Positions 60,501 through 62,467 are shown, numbered from the stretch's first letter. The stretch is 64,000 bases of DNA from Phymorhynchus buccinoides (GCA_017654935.2 CM065699.1:47767456-47831455), one strand, 5' to 3'. The notes: a model not told the origin generated them from the sequence alone. Translations and numbers: made by a program.

Positions 60501-62230
60501 AATGTCCCATGTGTCTGTTCCAGACCGGAGGACGTTAAACAGATTGTCATTCATAGTAAGAAAATGTAACAAAATCCGAATTTGTGTAAAATGTTGGGGT
60601 GTGTGTGTGTGTGTGTGTGTTAGAGAGAGAGAGAGTTGCTTTGTATATGCATTGTTGCTGGTTGGTGCCATTCTTGAATGCTGTTTTTGTTGTCTGTTGA
60701 TGAATAATTGATTGTAAAGCGCTTTGAGCTCATCTGAGGTAAAGCGCTATATAAATGTACAATTATTATTATTATAAATATGGTAGTCGCAAACATCACG
60801 GCAACATATATTTACTGTAAGTTGGGGCAGAGAACAAGAAAAAAAGAATAAAGATTGTAAGCAAAGCAATCGTAAACGCTGACAGCAATGTATTTTCCCT
60901 AACTACCTTCACATTATCCGTCTCCCATCTATTTGTTCATAAAAAAAGAGAGGAGAAAATGCTGTGATTGAGAGAAGAAAACAGAAATTGAAGATGCTTA
61001 TTCAGTTTGTTACCACTCAGGTTGATCAAAAGTGGGAGGAATGGATCAAAGAAAAGTACACAAACTTTTCATTGAGTTTGGTCAAACTTTTGCCCCAAAA
61101 ATCACTACTGCCAGTTTGATTTTTCACAACACATTGTTTGAAATCTTATTGGTATTATGATCATTTACTTCTTTATTTTGTTGTTCTTATCGTTTGTCCG
61201 TGCAACTGACAATATTTTGTGAACCTCTTCACGGAATCGCTTCAAATTTTGCATTGTAGAAGTATATCATTAATTAAGTGAAGCTAATGTGTCCTGTCTA
61301 GTAAGTACAGTGGGAGATGGCCTTGTTGCCAAATGACAGAGTGACGGTCAAGCATCACAGACCGTTCAACGGATGTACAAATCCATGCATTGTGTTAATT
61401 ACAGTGGAACCTCCTTTATAAGATCCATAGAGGTAATACACCACCACAACGGTCAAGCAACATCAACGGACATTGTGTTAATTACAGGTCTTAAGACCTT
61501 GAAAAACCACCAAAATAAGGAGGTGGGAGGGAGTTGTAACAGGGAGGTAATTTTGACACTTACAAAGAAGGGCAATGTCTCAGAGAAGTATGTCTGAAAT
61601 AAGTGGGAGGGAGTCTTATTTATAAGGGAGTTCCACTGTACTATTTGAAATAGTTTTCCCATTAAATTTCAAGACTGCTTGGTTGGTGGCACAGGGCTTC
61701 TGAAAACGTACAGACTGTGCGTATTTACGCACTAGAGCTCTCAAATCACCCCCTAGAATCTGAAACTGTGTGAGATTTACCCCTTAAAAACTCAATTAGG
61801 GGGTGAGATGATGCATTAACTGATAAAGATGACATGTGCGTGAACACAACCGTTACTTATCAGTAAGTTAATGACGTTCTACATAGACCCTATTTCAATC
61901 GTCTGTTACAGTGTTAGGGCTTTCTGCCACAAGCTGTCTGGGCTAGATCTAAAATTCTACTGGATCACGCAGAAAGCCCAAATCGTTGAAAGCTCATTGC
62001 GCATGGGGTGGGGTATTTGCAAGCGATGGAGCTTCTCCCATGTTTTCGCCTTTACTCCTTCAAATTTGCAACTGGGGGTGAAAATACCCGTTAAAATTCT
62101 AAACAGGGGGTGAGAGGAAAAGGTCAGAATCCCTTGTGGTAACTCACAGCATCTTGTGCAGGCCGGACATTTTGCTCTCCAGGGTGTTCTGGTGTTCCAG
62201 CAGACCTTTCAGCTCTTCCTCCACCTCATC
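25679..62230 (-). CDS. COG4: COG4, conserved oligomeric Golgi complex subunit 4 (21 exons, 5' end off window)
   Basis: COG4 is a lobe A subunit of the COG tethering complex, which captures recycling vesicles at the Golgi. In animals it contacts syntaxin-5 and Sly1, and its loss disturbs glycosylation. I joined 21 minus-strand exons: 62230-62148, 59320-59206, 57911-57810, 54861-54789, 52389-52190, 49100-48944, 48366-48260, 47069-47014, 46116-46020, 43505-43463, 41701-41583, 38141-38056, 37716-37491, 36708-36646, 33485-33426, 32654-32508, 31842-31759, 27764-27663, 27121-26993, 26578-26487, 25721-25679. All borders are GT/AG and all phases fit; the sum is 2184 nt (727 codons plus TGA). Conserved blocks include [71 protein letters not shown] and [15 protein letters not shown]. 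About 50 N-terminal residues are missing beyond 64000. Confidence 0.97.
25748..25963. mobile_element. TACCGTATTTTT-type MITE with nested 'agcgctatataaat' repeat
   Basis: Ends 'taccgcattttttaggacta' and 'agtccgaaaagtatagta' are inverted. At about 25890-25941 a 'gcgcttagagcttaaaggtg' / 'gcgctatataaattttc' piece with an AAATAAAT tail is inserted. It begins 27 bp upstream (in gene sense) of the last COG4 exon. Confidence 0.65.
26290..26765 (+). repeat. (CA)n-rich tracts flanking exon 20
   Basis: Interrupted CA microsatellites at 26290-26480 and 26630-26765 sit on both sides of COG4 exon 20 (26487-26578). The left tract comes within about 10 bp of the donor. Confidence 0.85.
26487..26578 (-). CDS. 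COG4: COG4 exon 20
   Basis: Encodes [20 protein letters not shown] and [10 protein letters not shown] plus two bases. The Glu of TPAEVR (visible residue 706) aligns with human Glu764, so the Arg-Glu pair is kept. Acceptor 'ctgtcccag', donor CTCAG|gtagga. Confidence 0.98.
26993..27121 (-). CDS. COG4: COG4 exon 19
   Basis: 43 codons, phase 0/0: [40 protein letters not shown] and LER. The Arg of DKFARL (visible residue 671) aligns with human Arg729, the residue altered in a COG4 glycosylation disorder and salt-bridged to Glu764. Confidence 0.98.
27127..27216 (+). repeat. (ATC)n tract
   Basis: Imperfect CAT/ATC triplet run directly upstream (gene sense) of exon 19. A second tract of the same type lies at 27515-27650 beside exon 18, and others beside the exon 6 copies (48536-48776, 48890-48940). 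Confidence 0.85.
27220..27480 (+). repeat. 'gtggggataccgggg' interspersed repeat
   Basis: Reads 'ctgtggggatagcgggggtc', 'cccaccttctggaagctctg', 'ttctttgactctgcc'-like text and 'agttaggtgcataacggcag'. Other copies: 28250-28645, 32788-33055, 62408-62915 (plus) and 54930-55312 (minus). Two 3' variants exist, one ending 'gcataacggcagcatgacgc', the other ending in 'gaaaacggacacatatg' and (aag)n. Confidence 0.7.
27663..27764 (-). CDS. COG4: COG4 exon 18
   Basis: 34 codons, phase 0/0: [20 protein letters not shown] and [14 protein letters not shown], matching '[31 protein letters not shown]'. Acceptor 'gtgtttgacag', donor AGA|gtgagt. An ATC-rich tract begins just past the donor. Confidence 0.96.
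28250..28645 (+). repeat. 'gtggggataccgggg' interspersed repeat, longest copy
   Basis: Begins near 'gggatggggcagtgggtgga' and 'tgcctcgtgcctccatacgg', continues through 'gagctggacgaccccgatcc', and ends 'gggaactctaaaagaagaag'. The inverted copy at 54930-55312 covers the same limits, which defines an element of about 390 bp. Confidence 0.7.
28740..31758 (-). repeat. 30-bp minisatellite growing from the exon 17 donor, about 80 units plus 108-bp composite units
   Basis: Minus-strand unit: 'gtacaatgctccgctaggat' then 'gtacagtgcg'. About 70 near-identical units fill 28820-30918 and 12 more fill 30970-31325. Nearer the exon lie four composite units with an exact 108-bp period (31441, 31549, 31657, 31765), each holding 43 nt of exon 17 tail plus two 30-bp units. 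One further exon-tail copy is at 30919-30963 and a diverged one at 28762-28800. Variants: 'cctggcgg' clusters at 29941-30310; 'cactctacat' occurs at about 29721, 30381 and 30561. Since 30 is divisible by 3, long open frames on both strands are a by-product. Confidence 0.97.
31759..31842 (-). CDS. COG4: COG4 exon 17
   Basis: 28 codons, phase 0/0: [14 protein letters not shown] then [29 protein letters not shown] is nearly invariant in COG4. Donor AAG|gtacaa is the first base of the 30-bp minisatellite (28740-31758), and the 3' half of the exon is repeated inside it. Confidence 0.97.
31900..32500 (+). repeat. CA-rich repeat with three copies of a unique phrase
   Basis: 'acattttgtcttaaatcact', 'acattttgtctaagatcact' and 'acattttgtgtaagatcact' (about 32030, 32245 and 32405), each followed by 'gttaggtggata'-type text and 'aaagaatgaacac', are separated by CA tracts. 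It is an imperfect tandem array of roughly 160-215 bp units between exons 16 and 17. Confidence 0.75.
32508..32654 (-). CDS. COG4: COG4 exon 16
   Basis: 49 codons, phase 0/0: [40 protein letters not shown] and LSTSHNITE. Matches 'SCLSDL..VS.KFRDLL..GL..L.STAIKP...PWI..F...SHNIEE'. The donor GAG|gtgtgt runs straight into a CA/GT-rich tract. Confidence 0.96.
32788..33055 (+). repeat. 'gtggggataccgggg' interspersed repeat
   Basis: Starts 'cgtggggataccgggtgggg' and ends 'gcataacggcagcttgacgc', the same 3' variant as 27220-27480. It is in COG4 intron 15. Confidence 0.7.
33426..33485 (-). CDS. COG4: COG4 exon 15
   Basis: 20 codons, phase 0/0: [20 protein letters not shown], matching the 'SDCTKLFSQ......QAKFD' segment. 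Acceptor 'ctttcccag', donor GAG|gtcagt. Confidence 0.92.
33629..33881. mobile_element. TTAA-flanked MITE, family A
   Basis: Ends TTAACCCTTTCGCTGCCAGA and 'ggcggtgaaagtgttaa' are inverted and bounded by TTAA (33629-33632 and 33878-33881). TTAA target duplications with TTAACCC ends are typical of piggyBac-type elements. Other family A copies: 35604-35843, 54364-54609 and 59819-60298. Confidence 0.75.
33878..34105. mobile_element. TTAA-flanked MITE, family B, abutting A
   Basis: Starts at the same TTAA where family A ends and runs from 'ttaaccctttgactgccgcc' to 'tctggcagtcaaggggttaa' (34102-34105). Contains 'gatgacatcactgatgatgt'. Other B copies: 54310-54763 (host of an A element) and 59863-60099 (nested in an A element). 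Confidence 0.75.
34106..34636. mobile_element. MITE with AAAGCCGCCTCACACTATCCAACC ends
   Basis: 'aagccgcctcacactatcca' at the left is inverted at the right as 'ggttggatagtgcgaggcgg'. Inside lies a G-run followed by an A-run (34441-34478). It abuts the family B element without spacer. Confidence 0.7.
34845..35185 (-). mobile_element. tRNA-derived SINE
   Basis: The minus-strand head contains a B-box-like 'gttcgaacctgggtac' region, here 'cccgagttcgaacctgggta'. It is followed by a body with 'tcggaagagacgataaaccg' and 'agtggcaacgaaaaagttgt', ending 'gagcaacccgaatttc'. Copies: 40700-41045 and 38280-38520 (minus), 56772-57005 and 62925-63100 (plus). The motif around 'gagacgataaac(c)gaggtcccgtgtgcc' resembles conserved SINE core domains of invertebrates. 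Confidence 0.75.
35186..35603. other. Intronic simple sequence
   Basis: Pyrimidine-rich then A-rich and GA-rich text between the SINE and the family A MITE. No coding or element ends seen. Confidence 0.4.
35604..35843. mobile_element. TTAA-flanked MITE, family A
   Basis: TTAACCCTTTCGCCGCCAGC at the left, 'ggtggtgaaagggttaa' at the right, TTAA on both sides. A simple un-nested copy. Confidence 0.75.
35891..36587. mobile_element. CAGGGTTC-ended element
   Basis: 'cagggttcagagatttttca' and 'cactgtgcgaaccctg' are inverted ends, with 'ttaca' on both flanks. It contains 'aaactttcaaagaccttttc' and its inverted partner 'ctcaaagaccttcaaacact', plus GT- and G-rich tracts (36340-36462). Same end type as 1712-3038 and 8584-9098. 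Confidence 0.6.
36646..36708 (-). CDS. COG4: COG4 exon 14
   Basis: 21 codons, phase 0/0: [21 protein letters not shown], matching 'VTLNNVEV..ENI.TLKKTLE'. Acceptor 'ttgtttccag', donor GAG|gtgagt. A TTAA-flanked MITE (36790-37182) lies 81 bp upstream. Confidence 0.94.
36790..37182. mobile_element. TTAA-flanked MITE, family D
   Basis: 'ttaactcattcaagtcgttc' at the left, 'gatgcgaacgagttaa' at the right, with sub-terminal 'atatgtctgg' / 'atatgtttatgtctgtggc'. TTAA at both limits. Intron 13. Confidence 0.6.
37283..37400 (+). repeat. 'gctgtcccatcttctgggcc' interspersed repeat
   Basis: 'cccatcttctgggccgtaca', 'gtggcgttgcttccacgcca' and 'gaatccgaaaccagcagtcc' are shared with 54104-54215 in the same orientation, with about 90 percent identity by eye. 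Confidence 0.65.
37491..37716 (-). CDS. COG4: COG4 exon 13
   Basis: Longest exon. Encodes [60 protein letters not shown] and a tail ending ARASFL. RALSSSSID.LCAM and the ESDFRDVL...LR.GFP region are strongly conserved. Acceptor 'tatgtcctccag', donor TTG|gtgagt. Confidence 0.97.
37786..37838 (-). pseudogene. COG4: COG4 fragment joining exon 12 and exon 13 sequence without the intron
   Basis: In gene sense it reads 'ttcatcgtcaagaaatca' (identical to the end of exon 12), then 'gcatg', then 'tccagcagcagtatagacag' (exon 13 start with one change). The exon order is that of the mRNA, about ten nucleotides at the junction are lost, and the real intron is absent. It sits in intron 12, about 70 bp from exon 13. 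It is continuous at its right with the 'aactggaaaacggacacata' tail of an interspersed repeat and a (cttgaa)n tail (37950-37995). Confidence 0.6.
38056..38141 (-). CDS. COG4: COG4 exon 12
   Basis: Encodes [20 protein letters not shown] and FFIVKKSV plus two bases, matching '[20 protein letters not shown]'. The acceptor 'ccgttggcag' is part of a 14-bp direct repeat flanking a small SINE insertion (38153-38206). Confidence 0.96.
38139..38220 (-). mobile_element. Truncated SINE inserted at the exon 12 acceptor, with 14-bp target duplication
   Basis: The direct repeat 'cgcctgccaacgga' (38139-38152 and 38207-38220) flanks 54 bp. In gene sense those 54 bp read 'acatggcctttgttgtcgac', 'ggggctataattttaatc' and a (TTAATC)n tail, related to 23966-24022. 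The target duplication contains the acceptor 'ccgttggcag', so two copies of the acceptor now exist. The SINE tail supplies the pyrimidine-rich stretch in front of the one adjoining exon 12. Confidence 0.75.
38263..39610 (+). repeat. Left arm of a ~1.3-kb dispersed inverted repeat
   Basis: Composite of SINE body, a GTGGAACC MITE part, a CAGGGCTCCC MITE (38669-38884), a CAGCACCACG MITE (38952-39365) and the start of a TACCGTATTT MITE. The same chain of elements, in the same order but reverse complemented, occupies 55800-57010. The junctions between elements are the same in both, so the block was copied as a unit. Confidence 0.8.
38669..38884. mobile_element. MITE with CAGGGCTCCCA ends
   Basis: 'gggctcccaatcgtcccgca' at one end and 'gggggtccctgggagccctg' at the other. 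Inside, 'gagggtccta' phrases repeat. Copies at 51081-51292 and 56449-56646 (inverted), partial at 42231-42283. Confidence 0.7.
39480..40200 (+). repeat. 100-bp tandem repeat inside a TACCGTATTT MITE, about seven copies
   Basis: 'cgccttatac' recurs exactly every 100 bp (39561, 39661 ... 40161). The unit is MITE-internal sequence ('cactataaggggcagggctc', 'ctcttaacaccaaattcagg'). The MITE's other end, 'actccgtaaaatacgcta', is at about 40672-40690, after unrelated inserted DNA. Confidence 0.85.
40700..41045 (-). mobile_element. tRNA-derived SINE
   Basis: Minus-strand copy with head 'cccgagttcgaacctgggta', core 'cggatgagacgataaaccaa' and tail 'gagcaacccgaatttcacag'. Second full copy of the family at 34845-35185. 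Confidence 0.75.
41583..41701 (-). CDS. COG4: COG4 exon 11
   Basis: Encodes [20 protein letters not shown] and [20 protein letters not shown], matching '[20 protein letters not shown]'. Acceptor 'tttgtccccag', donor AAG|gtaacc. Last of the eight exons lying between the inverted-repeat arms. Confidence 0.96.
41785..42072 (+). repeat. 143-bp tandem duplication
   Basis: 'gcatctcaaccgacaagaaa' to 'catcaatgttcactgaaaat' occurs twice in a row with three or four differences (atgtta/atctta, gttcac/gtttac, gagtag/gactag). It lies about 85 bp upstream (gene sense) of exon 11. Confidence 0.85.
42345..42412 (+). repeat. (GA)n microsatellite
   Basis: About 33 GA units with one interruption, in intron 10. 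A matching CT/GT-rich segment follows at 42456-42485, so the RNA could pair locally. Confidence 0.9.
42576..43286. mobile_element. TTAA-flanked element with AGGGGACATAAAGTCCAAA ends
   Basis: 'ttaaaggggacataaagtcc' at the left is mirrored by 'tttggacttactgttccctt' plus 'taa' at the right. About 710 bp, no coding sequence. Includes 'gatgtcacagactcag' and 'gtgtgacgtcc' phrases and a CA/CT tract. Confidence 0.6.
43463..43505 (-). CDS. COG4: COG4 exon 10
   Basis: 43 nt encoding [14 protein letters not shown] plus one base. Acceptor 'atccatgcag', donor AAAAG|gtaata. Short acidic linker, poorly conserved in the family; placed by phase and splice sites. Confidence 0.8.
43506..45210. other. Intron 9, left part: no element ends recognised
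   Basis: AT-rich, with an (AAT)n 'tagcgcacagtccaggctag' repeat piece at 44737-44815 and a CA/GCAT-rich segment at 44860-45025. Nothing coding was found on either strand. Confidence 0.45.
45211..46000 (+). repeat. Long GT-rich repeat, about 800 bp
   Basis: Interrupted (GT)n organised in a higher-order pattern: 'tgtgcgtttgtatgtgtgag' recurs every 60-110 bp. At 45830 it contains 'ttcagtttaatgtccttcca', also found inverted twice in the CA tract at 51555-51700. It ends about 20 bp from the exon 9 donor. Confidence 0.9.
46020..46116 (-). CDS. COG4: COG4 exon 9
   Basis: Encodes [20 protein letters not shown] then [12 protein letters not shown], matching 'PRELDPILTEV.L..AR.ELYLRFLKKRI'. The acceptor 'tgtttgtgcag' and the first 14 nt of the exon are amplified in the 44-bp array immediately upstream (46117-46740). 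Confidence 0.95.
46117..46740 (-). repeat. 44-bp minisatellite made of the exon 9 acceptor region, about 14 units
   Basis: Gene-sense unit: 'gtacaatttgtcaagtgttt', 'gtgcag', then 'gatggaccctcgtctgag'. The part 'tgtttgtgcag|gatggaccctcgtc' is identical to the true acceptor and first 14 nt of exon 9. Two units lack 8 nt ('gagggtcc') and two read 'acatattgac' for 'acacttgac'. The right edge reads 'cttcaaaaatggtactcacc'. Confidence 0.95.
46764..47000. other. Fragment of another TTAA-type element
   Basis: Starts 'ttaactcatcgcggacgaat' and holds 'tccgagtatactcggaacag', a perfect short palindrome seen twice. A related inverted piece ends at about 53455 ('gttccgagtatcctcagaat', 'ccacaatgagttaa'). 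Confidence 0.5.
47014..47069 (-). CDS. COG4: COG4 exon 8
   Basis: 56 nt encoding [18 protein letters not shown] plus two bases (R codon completed in exon 9). Acceptor 'tggtttcag', donor AAAG|gtgagc. Corresponds to the variable linker before the 'PRELD' block in human COG4. Confidence 0.9.
47186..47347 (+). mobile_element. SINE-like repeat with (CAA)n tail
   Basis: 'cctccaaagtcggagtgtgg' to 'agccagggtacgacaacaac'. It adjoins the upstream side of exon 8 by about 115 bp. Confidence 0.7.
47468..47830 (+). repeat. 'tatatagcgctttacctc' repeat with CT and CA tracts
   Basis: Same element as that nested in the MITE at 24052: (AAT)n, 'agcgctttacctcaaatgag', 'cagcaacaacgcatatgcaa', a CT tract, a CA tract, 'ttgcacggactgaccacata'. 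Confidence 0.7.
47908..48217. mobile_element. Fold-back element with ~65-bp inverted ends
   Basis: 'aagggtgaatactctctttc', 'taattaactcccctccacca', 'aagttgattacgataccaat' at the left are matched in reverse complement at the right, up to 'gagagtattcaccctttga'. The stem is nearly perfect and the loop about 175 bp. It ends 42 bp from the COG4 exon 7 donor. Confidence 0.8.
48260..48366 (-). CDS. COG4: COG4 exon 7
   Basis: Completes the YYG codon and encodes [20 protein letters not shown] then [15 protein letters not shown], matching '[20 protein letters not shown]...FI.QRDY'. Donor CTG|gtaagc is about 42 bp from the fold-back element at 47908-48217. The acceptor is 34 bp from a SINE-like copy. 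Confidence 0.96.
48400..48536 (+). mobile_element. SINE-like repeat with (CAA)n-type family, short copy
   Basis: 'ccccccgaagacggagtgtg', 'cccacgtggcggggtaataa', 'cttcggctgctgggaagatc'. It starts 34 bp from the exon 7 acceptor and ends where an ATC triplet tract begins. Confidence 0.65.
48536..48776 (+). repeat. (ATC)n triplet tract
   Basis: Imperfect CAT/CAC triplets over about 240 bp between exon 7 and the exon 6 copy. A shorter tract (48880-48943) separates the copy from true exon 6. Confidence 0.9.
48787..48879 (-). pseudogene. COG4: Partial duplicate of COG4 exon 6 (possible cassette exon)
   Basis: In gene sense, encodes [20 protein letters not shown] then HQPLVETYY, identical in protein to the end of exon 6. 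Over the aligned 85-90 nt the four differences (GCA/GCG, GCC/GCG, GTA/GTG, ACG/ACT) are all synonymous. The donor 'tatg|gtgagg' is kept. The only nearby acceptor is 'cagtgaag|GG' (AG at 48880-48881) without a pyrimidine tract. If used, it gives 93 nt of phase 1/1 that could be added after exon 6 in frame, across a 64-nt intron. Confidence 0.75.
48944..49100 (-). CDS. COG4: COG4 exon 6
   Basis: Encodes [40 protein letters not shown] and [12 protein letters not shown] plus one base. This aligns with '[26 protein letters not shown]'. Acceptor 'ctttcttcag', donor TATG|gtgagg. Its 3' half is duplicated at 48787-48879. Confidence 0.97.
49101..49346 (-). mobile_element. LINE 3' untranslated tail
   Basis: The right part (about 49256-49346, gene sense) reads 'gcatggtcatggtcatcgtc' and 'cttcgggacggacgaacgac', a phrase typical of the 3' end of invertebrate LINEs. 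It directly follows the stop codon of the zinc-finger tail below. The left part is unassigned intron next to exon 6. Confidence 0.55.
49347..50955 (-). mobile_element. LINE ORF2 C-terminus expanded into an 84-bp tandem array, about 17 copies
   Basis: Minus strand: about 50955-50818 encodes [20 protein letters not shown] and [20 protein letters not shown], a known pre-C-terminal pattern of LINE reverse transcriptases (LAQDRPAWR...A......RR.AR). Then a 28-codon unit ([28 protein letters not shown]) repeats about 17 times, some units with a 1-bp length change. Only the last copy continues to HMRTHPAS and a TAG (49349-49347), completing a C-x2-C-x12-H-x3-H finger. All other units have the two cysteines but lack both histidines. 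It is located in COG4 intron 5, same strand. Confidence 0.88.
51081..51292. mobile_element. MITE with CAGGGCTCCCA ends
   Basis: 'cccagggacccccatttggg' to 'gcgggacgattgggagccct'. Complete copy, inverted relative to 38669-38884. It lies 36 bp from the first exon 5 tail copy. Confidence 0.7.
51329..51381 (-). pseudogene. COG4: Diverged copy of COG4 exon 5 tail (copy 1)
   Basis: Gene sense: [18 protein letters not shown] then donor gtcaga; the true exon reads [18 protein letters not shown]|gtgggt. Several non-synonymous changes, no acceptor. The most diverged of three. Confidence 0.65.
51384..51770 (+). repeat. CA-rich tracts with two copies of 'gtctgaatcacttttagtgg'
   Basis: Three long CA tracts are separated by 'cattgtctgaatcactttta' and 'gtggaaggacgttaaactga' at about 51556 and 51656. 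The same phrase is inverted at 45830-45865 in the GT-rich tract. Confidence 0.8.
51774..51812 (-). pseudogene. COG4: Diverged copy of COG4 exon 5 tail (copy 2)
   Basis: Gene sense: [10 protein letters not shown] followed by a good donor, gtatgt. Similarity fades beyond about 30 nt. No acceptor. Confidence 0.55.
51916..51967 (-). pseudogene. COG4: Copy of COG4 exon 5 tail (copy 3), protein-conserved
   Basis: Gene sense: [16 protein letters not shown] then donor gtttga, against [16 protein letters not shown] in the true exon. Seven of 16 codons differ but five changes are synonymous. Upstream is CA/GT repeat without an AG for about 75 bp, so it has no acceptor as it stands. Confidence 0.75.
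52032..52187. mobile_element. TACCGTATTTTT-type MITE reaching the exon 5 donor
   Basis: Left end 'ccgtatttttcggactataa', right end degenerated to 'gcgccttagatatagtaagg'. The right end runs into 'taccc', whose reverse complement is part of the donor CAG|gtgggtacc of exon 5. Confidence 0.65.
52190..52389 (-). CDS. COG4: COG4 exon 5
   Basis: Encodes [40 protein letters not shown] and [31 protein letters not shown] is a hallmark of COG4. Donor CAG|gtgggt lies next to the end of a MITE (52032-52187). Partial copies of this exon's head lie upstream (52829-54070) and of its tail downstream (51329-51967). Confidence 0.97.
52430..52454 (+). repeat. Poly-G run
   Basis: About 23 G residues in intron 4, followed by 'tgtccaactaaattttg'. 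Such runs are error-prone in sequencing. Confidence 0.8.
52613..52781. mobile_element. TACCGTATnTTnC-type MITE
   Basis: 'taccgtatcttacaaggcgc' and 'ttatagtccgtaaaatacag' are inverted ends; about 170 bp, complete copy. Confidence 0.75.
52829..54070 (-). pseudogene. COG4: Four or five decayed copies of COG4 exon 5 head with acceptor
   Basis: Three tandem copies of about 158 bp (from 53531, 53688 and 53848), a diverged one at 52829-52985 and part of another to 54070. In gene sense each holds 'gctgtttcag|ttccaggcag', then 'cttctgtacgaatcagagta' and 'gaaccagtttgacgctgcag', matching the start of exon 5. A 2-nt deletion and an in-frame TAG show they are not coding. The acceptor is intact in the three tandem copies. 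A further scrap at 54223-54258 reads [11 protein letters not shown]. Confidence 0.8.
54104..54215 (+). repeat. 'gctgtcccatcttctgggcc' interspersed repeat
   Basis: Second copy of the repeat at 37283-37400, inserted among the exon 5 head copies. Confidence 0.65.
54310..54763. mobile_element. TTAA MITE B hosting MITE A
   Basis: Family B ends TTAACCCCTTCACTGCCTAT (54310) and 'ggcagtgaaggggttaa' (54760-54763) surround a complete family A element at 54364-54609 ('ttaaccctttcactgccaaa' to 'ggcggcgaaagggttaa'), itself bounded by TTAA. Confidence 0.8.
54789..54861 (-). CDS. COG4: COG4 exon 4
   Basis: Encodes [20 protein letters not shown] then ETNE, aligned with the 'AAAH.HRYL.LD..VI' segment. Acceptor 'ggttttcag', donor GAAG|gtcagc, one base over. 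First of eight exons enclosed by the inverted-repeat arms at 38.3 and 55.8 kb. Confidence 0.93.
54930..55312 (-). repeat. 'gtggggataccgggg' interspersed repeat, inverted copy
   Basis: Minus-strand copy from 'tggggcaatgagtagatgcc' to 'ccatatggcctgggaacgc', matching 28250-28645 over the full length. Confidence 0.75.
55493..55650 (+). mobile_element. SINE-like repeat with (CAA)n tail
   Basis: 'cctccgaagtcagagactgg' to 'tacgacaacaacaacaac'. Fourth copy, again plus orientation. Confidence 0.7.
55680..55797 (+). mobile_element. Penelope-like element, start of GIY-YIG region
   Basis: Reads [20 protein letters not shown] then [16 protein letters not shown] and a stop. The pattern 'LV.PKDK.....GVVY.I.C..C...Y' is the usual entry to the GIY-YIG endonuclease domain of Penelope-like retroelements. 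It is cut off at the inverted-repeat arm that begins at about 55800. Confidence 0.65.
55800..57010 (-). repeat. Right arm of the ~1.3-kb dispersed inverted repeat
   Basis: Reverse complement of 38263-39610, with the TACCGTATTT MITE part, the CAGCACCACG MITE (55985-56380), the CAGGGCTCCC MITE (56449-56646), a GTGGAACC MITE part and a SINE body (56772-57005) in mirrored order. It interrupts a Penelope-like coding remnant. Confidence 0.8.
57028..57276 (+). mobile_element. Penelope-like element, end of GIY-YIG region
   Basis: Reads [60 protein letters not shown]. '[15 protein letters not shown]....PSLNRD.G..L' is the conserved end of Penelope-like proteins. The middle of the domain (GETGR...EH) is missing between the two halves. 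Confidence 0.7.
57463..57502 (+). repeat. Poly-C run
   Basis: About 38 consecutive C residues preceded by 'tgcagccccctcc'. It resembles the G-run at 62427 in reverse. Confidence 0.85.
57717..57786. mobile_element. Minimal palindromic MITE (GTGGAACCTCCC family)
   Basis: 'ggtggaacctcccttataag' and 'cttataagggaggttccac' form a near-perfect hairpin of 70 bp. It begins the family's smallest form and ends 23 bp before the exon 3 donor. Confidence 0.8.
57810..57911 (-). CDS. COG4: COG4 exon 3
   Basis: 34 codons, phase 0 on both sides: [20 protein letters not shown] and [14 protein letters not shown], corresponding to the [11 protein letters not shown] region of human COG4. A palindromic MITE ends only 23 bp beyond its donor (57786). 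Confidence 0.95.
58348..59097. mobile_element. Large fold-back element, ~750 bp
   Basis: Left arm from 'cagtaattacagacatcttt' through 'aaaatgcctgatagaacata' and 'gacggatgagtttttgcaag' to about 58640. The right arm mirrors it from about 58800 to 'aagatgtctgtaattac' at 59096. Inner arms include 'gaaacacgtcgagatcacca' / 'tggtgatctcgacgtgtttc' and 'tttcctagaaatcaaaccgt' / 'acggttcgatttctaggaaa'. No coding sequence. Confidence 0.85.
59206..59320 (-). CDS. COG4: COG4 exon 2
   Basis: Encodes [20 protein letters not shown] and [18 protein letters not shown], matching the 'LAENVSSKVRQLDLAK' block of animal COG4. Acceptor 'tgttctcag', donor AAG|gtgggc. Its upstream intron holds the nested TTAA elements at 59349-60298. 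Confidence 0.95.
59349..59822. mobile_element. TTAA-flanked MITE, family E
   Basis: 'ttaactcactcggcacaggc' at the left, 'tttgtcccgagtgcgttaa' at the right, TTAA at both ends. It shares its right TTAA with the next element. Confidence 0.6.
59819..60298. mobile_element. TTAA MITE A hosting MITE B
   Basis: Family A ends TTAACCCTTTTGTCACCAGA (59819) and 'ggctgtgaaagggttaa' (60295-60298) surround a complete family B element at 59863-60099 ('ttaaccccttcactgccaga' to 'gcaatgaaggggttaa'). This is the reverse of the nesting at 54310-54763. Confidence 0.8.
60309..60783. mobile_element. TACCGTATTTTT-type MITE with nested 'agcgctatataaatg' repeat
   Basis: Left end 'taccgtatttttctgaatat'. At 60600-60775 a GT/GA tract and 'attgattgtaaagcgctttg', 'agctcatctgaggtaaagcg' repeat in reverse orientation replace its right half; the end is degraded near 'ataaatatggtag'. 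Confidence 0.5.
60784..61400. other. Intron 1 stretch without recognised features
   Basis: AT-rich text with a short 'ggaatcgcttcaaattttgc' repeat piece at 61234. Nothing coding. Confidence 0.4.
61401..61640. mobile_element. MITE with CAGTGGAACCTCC ends
   Basis: 'acagtggaacctcctttata' at the left, 'tataagggagttccactgta' at the right. The middle includes 'gaccttgaaaaaccaccaaa' in place of the usual hairpin and 'aaagaagggcaatgtctcag', shared with 38575 and 56706. Confidence 0.7.
62148..62230 (-). CDS. COG4: COG4 exon 1 of those visible
   Basis: Encodes [20 protein letters not shown] then MSGLHKML, the acidic coiled coil near the N-terminus. Acceptor 'gttttcacccag', donor CT|gtgagt. Frame 0 at the start, two bases over at the end. 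The start codon and at least one upstream exon lie beyond the window. Confidence 0.9.
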
Positions 62231-62407
62231 CTGGGTGAAAACAACACACGGACAAACTGTCAATGGGTCACTGGTGCAACGAGCATAGAAAAGTGATAGG
62301 ACAAACTTCTCAAAAACGAAATTTCTTCTTGAGAGATAATAAAGTGATTTTGAATTTGAATTTGAAACTGTCCTAAAAGTGAAACAAGAAAATCAATTGG
62401 ACAAGTT

Positions 62408-62423
62408 CCTGTGGGGATACCGA

Positions 62424-62467
<44 letters not shown>

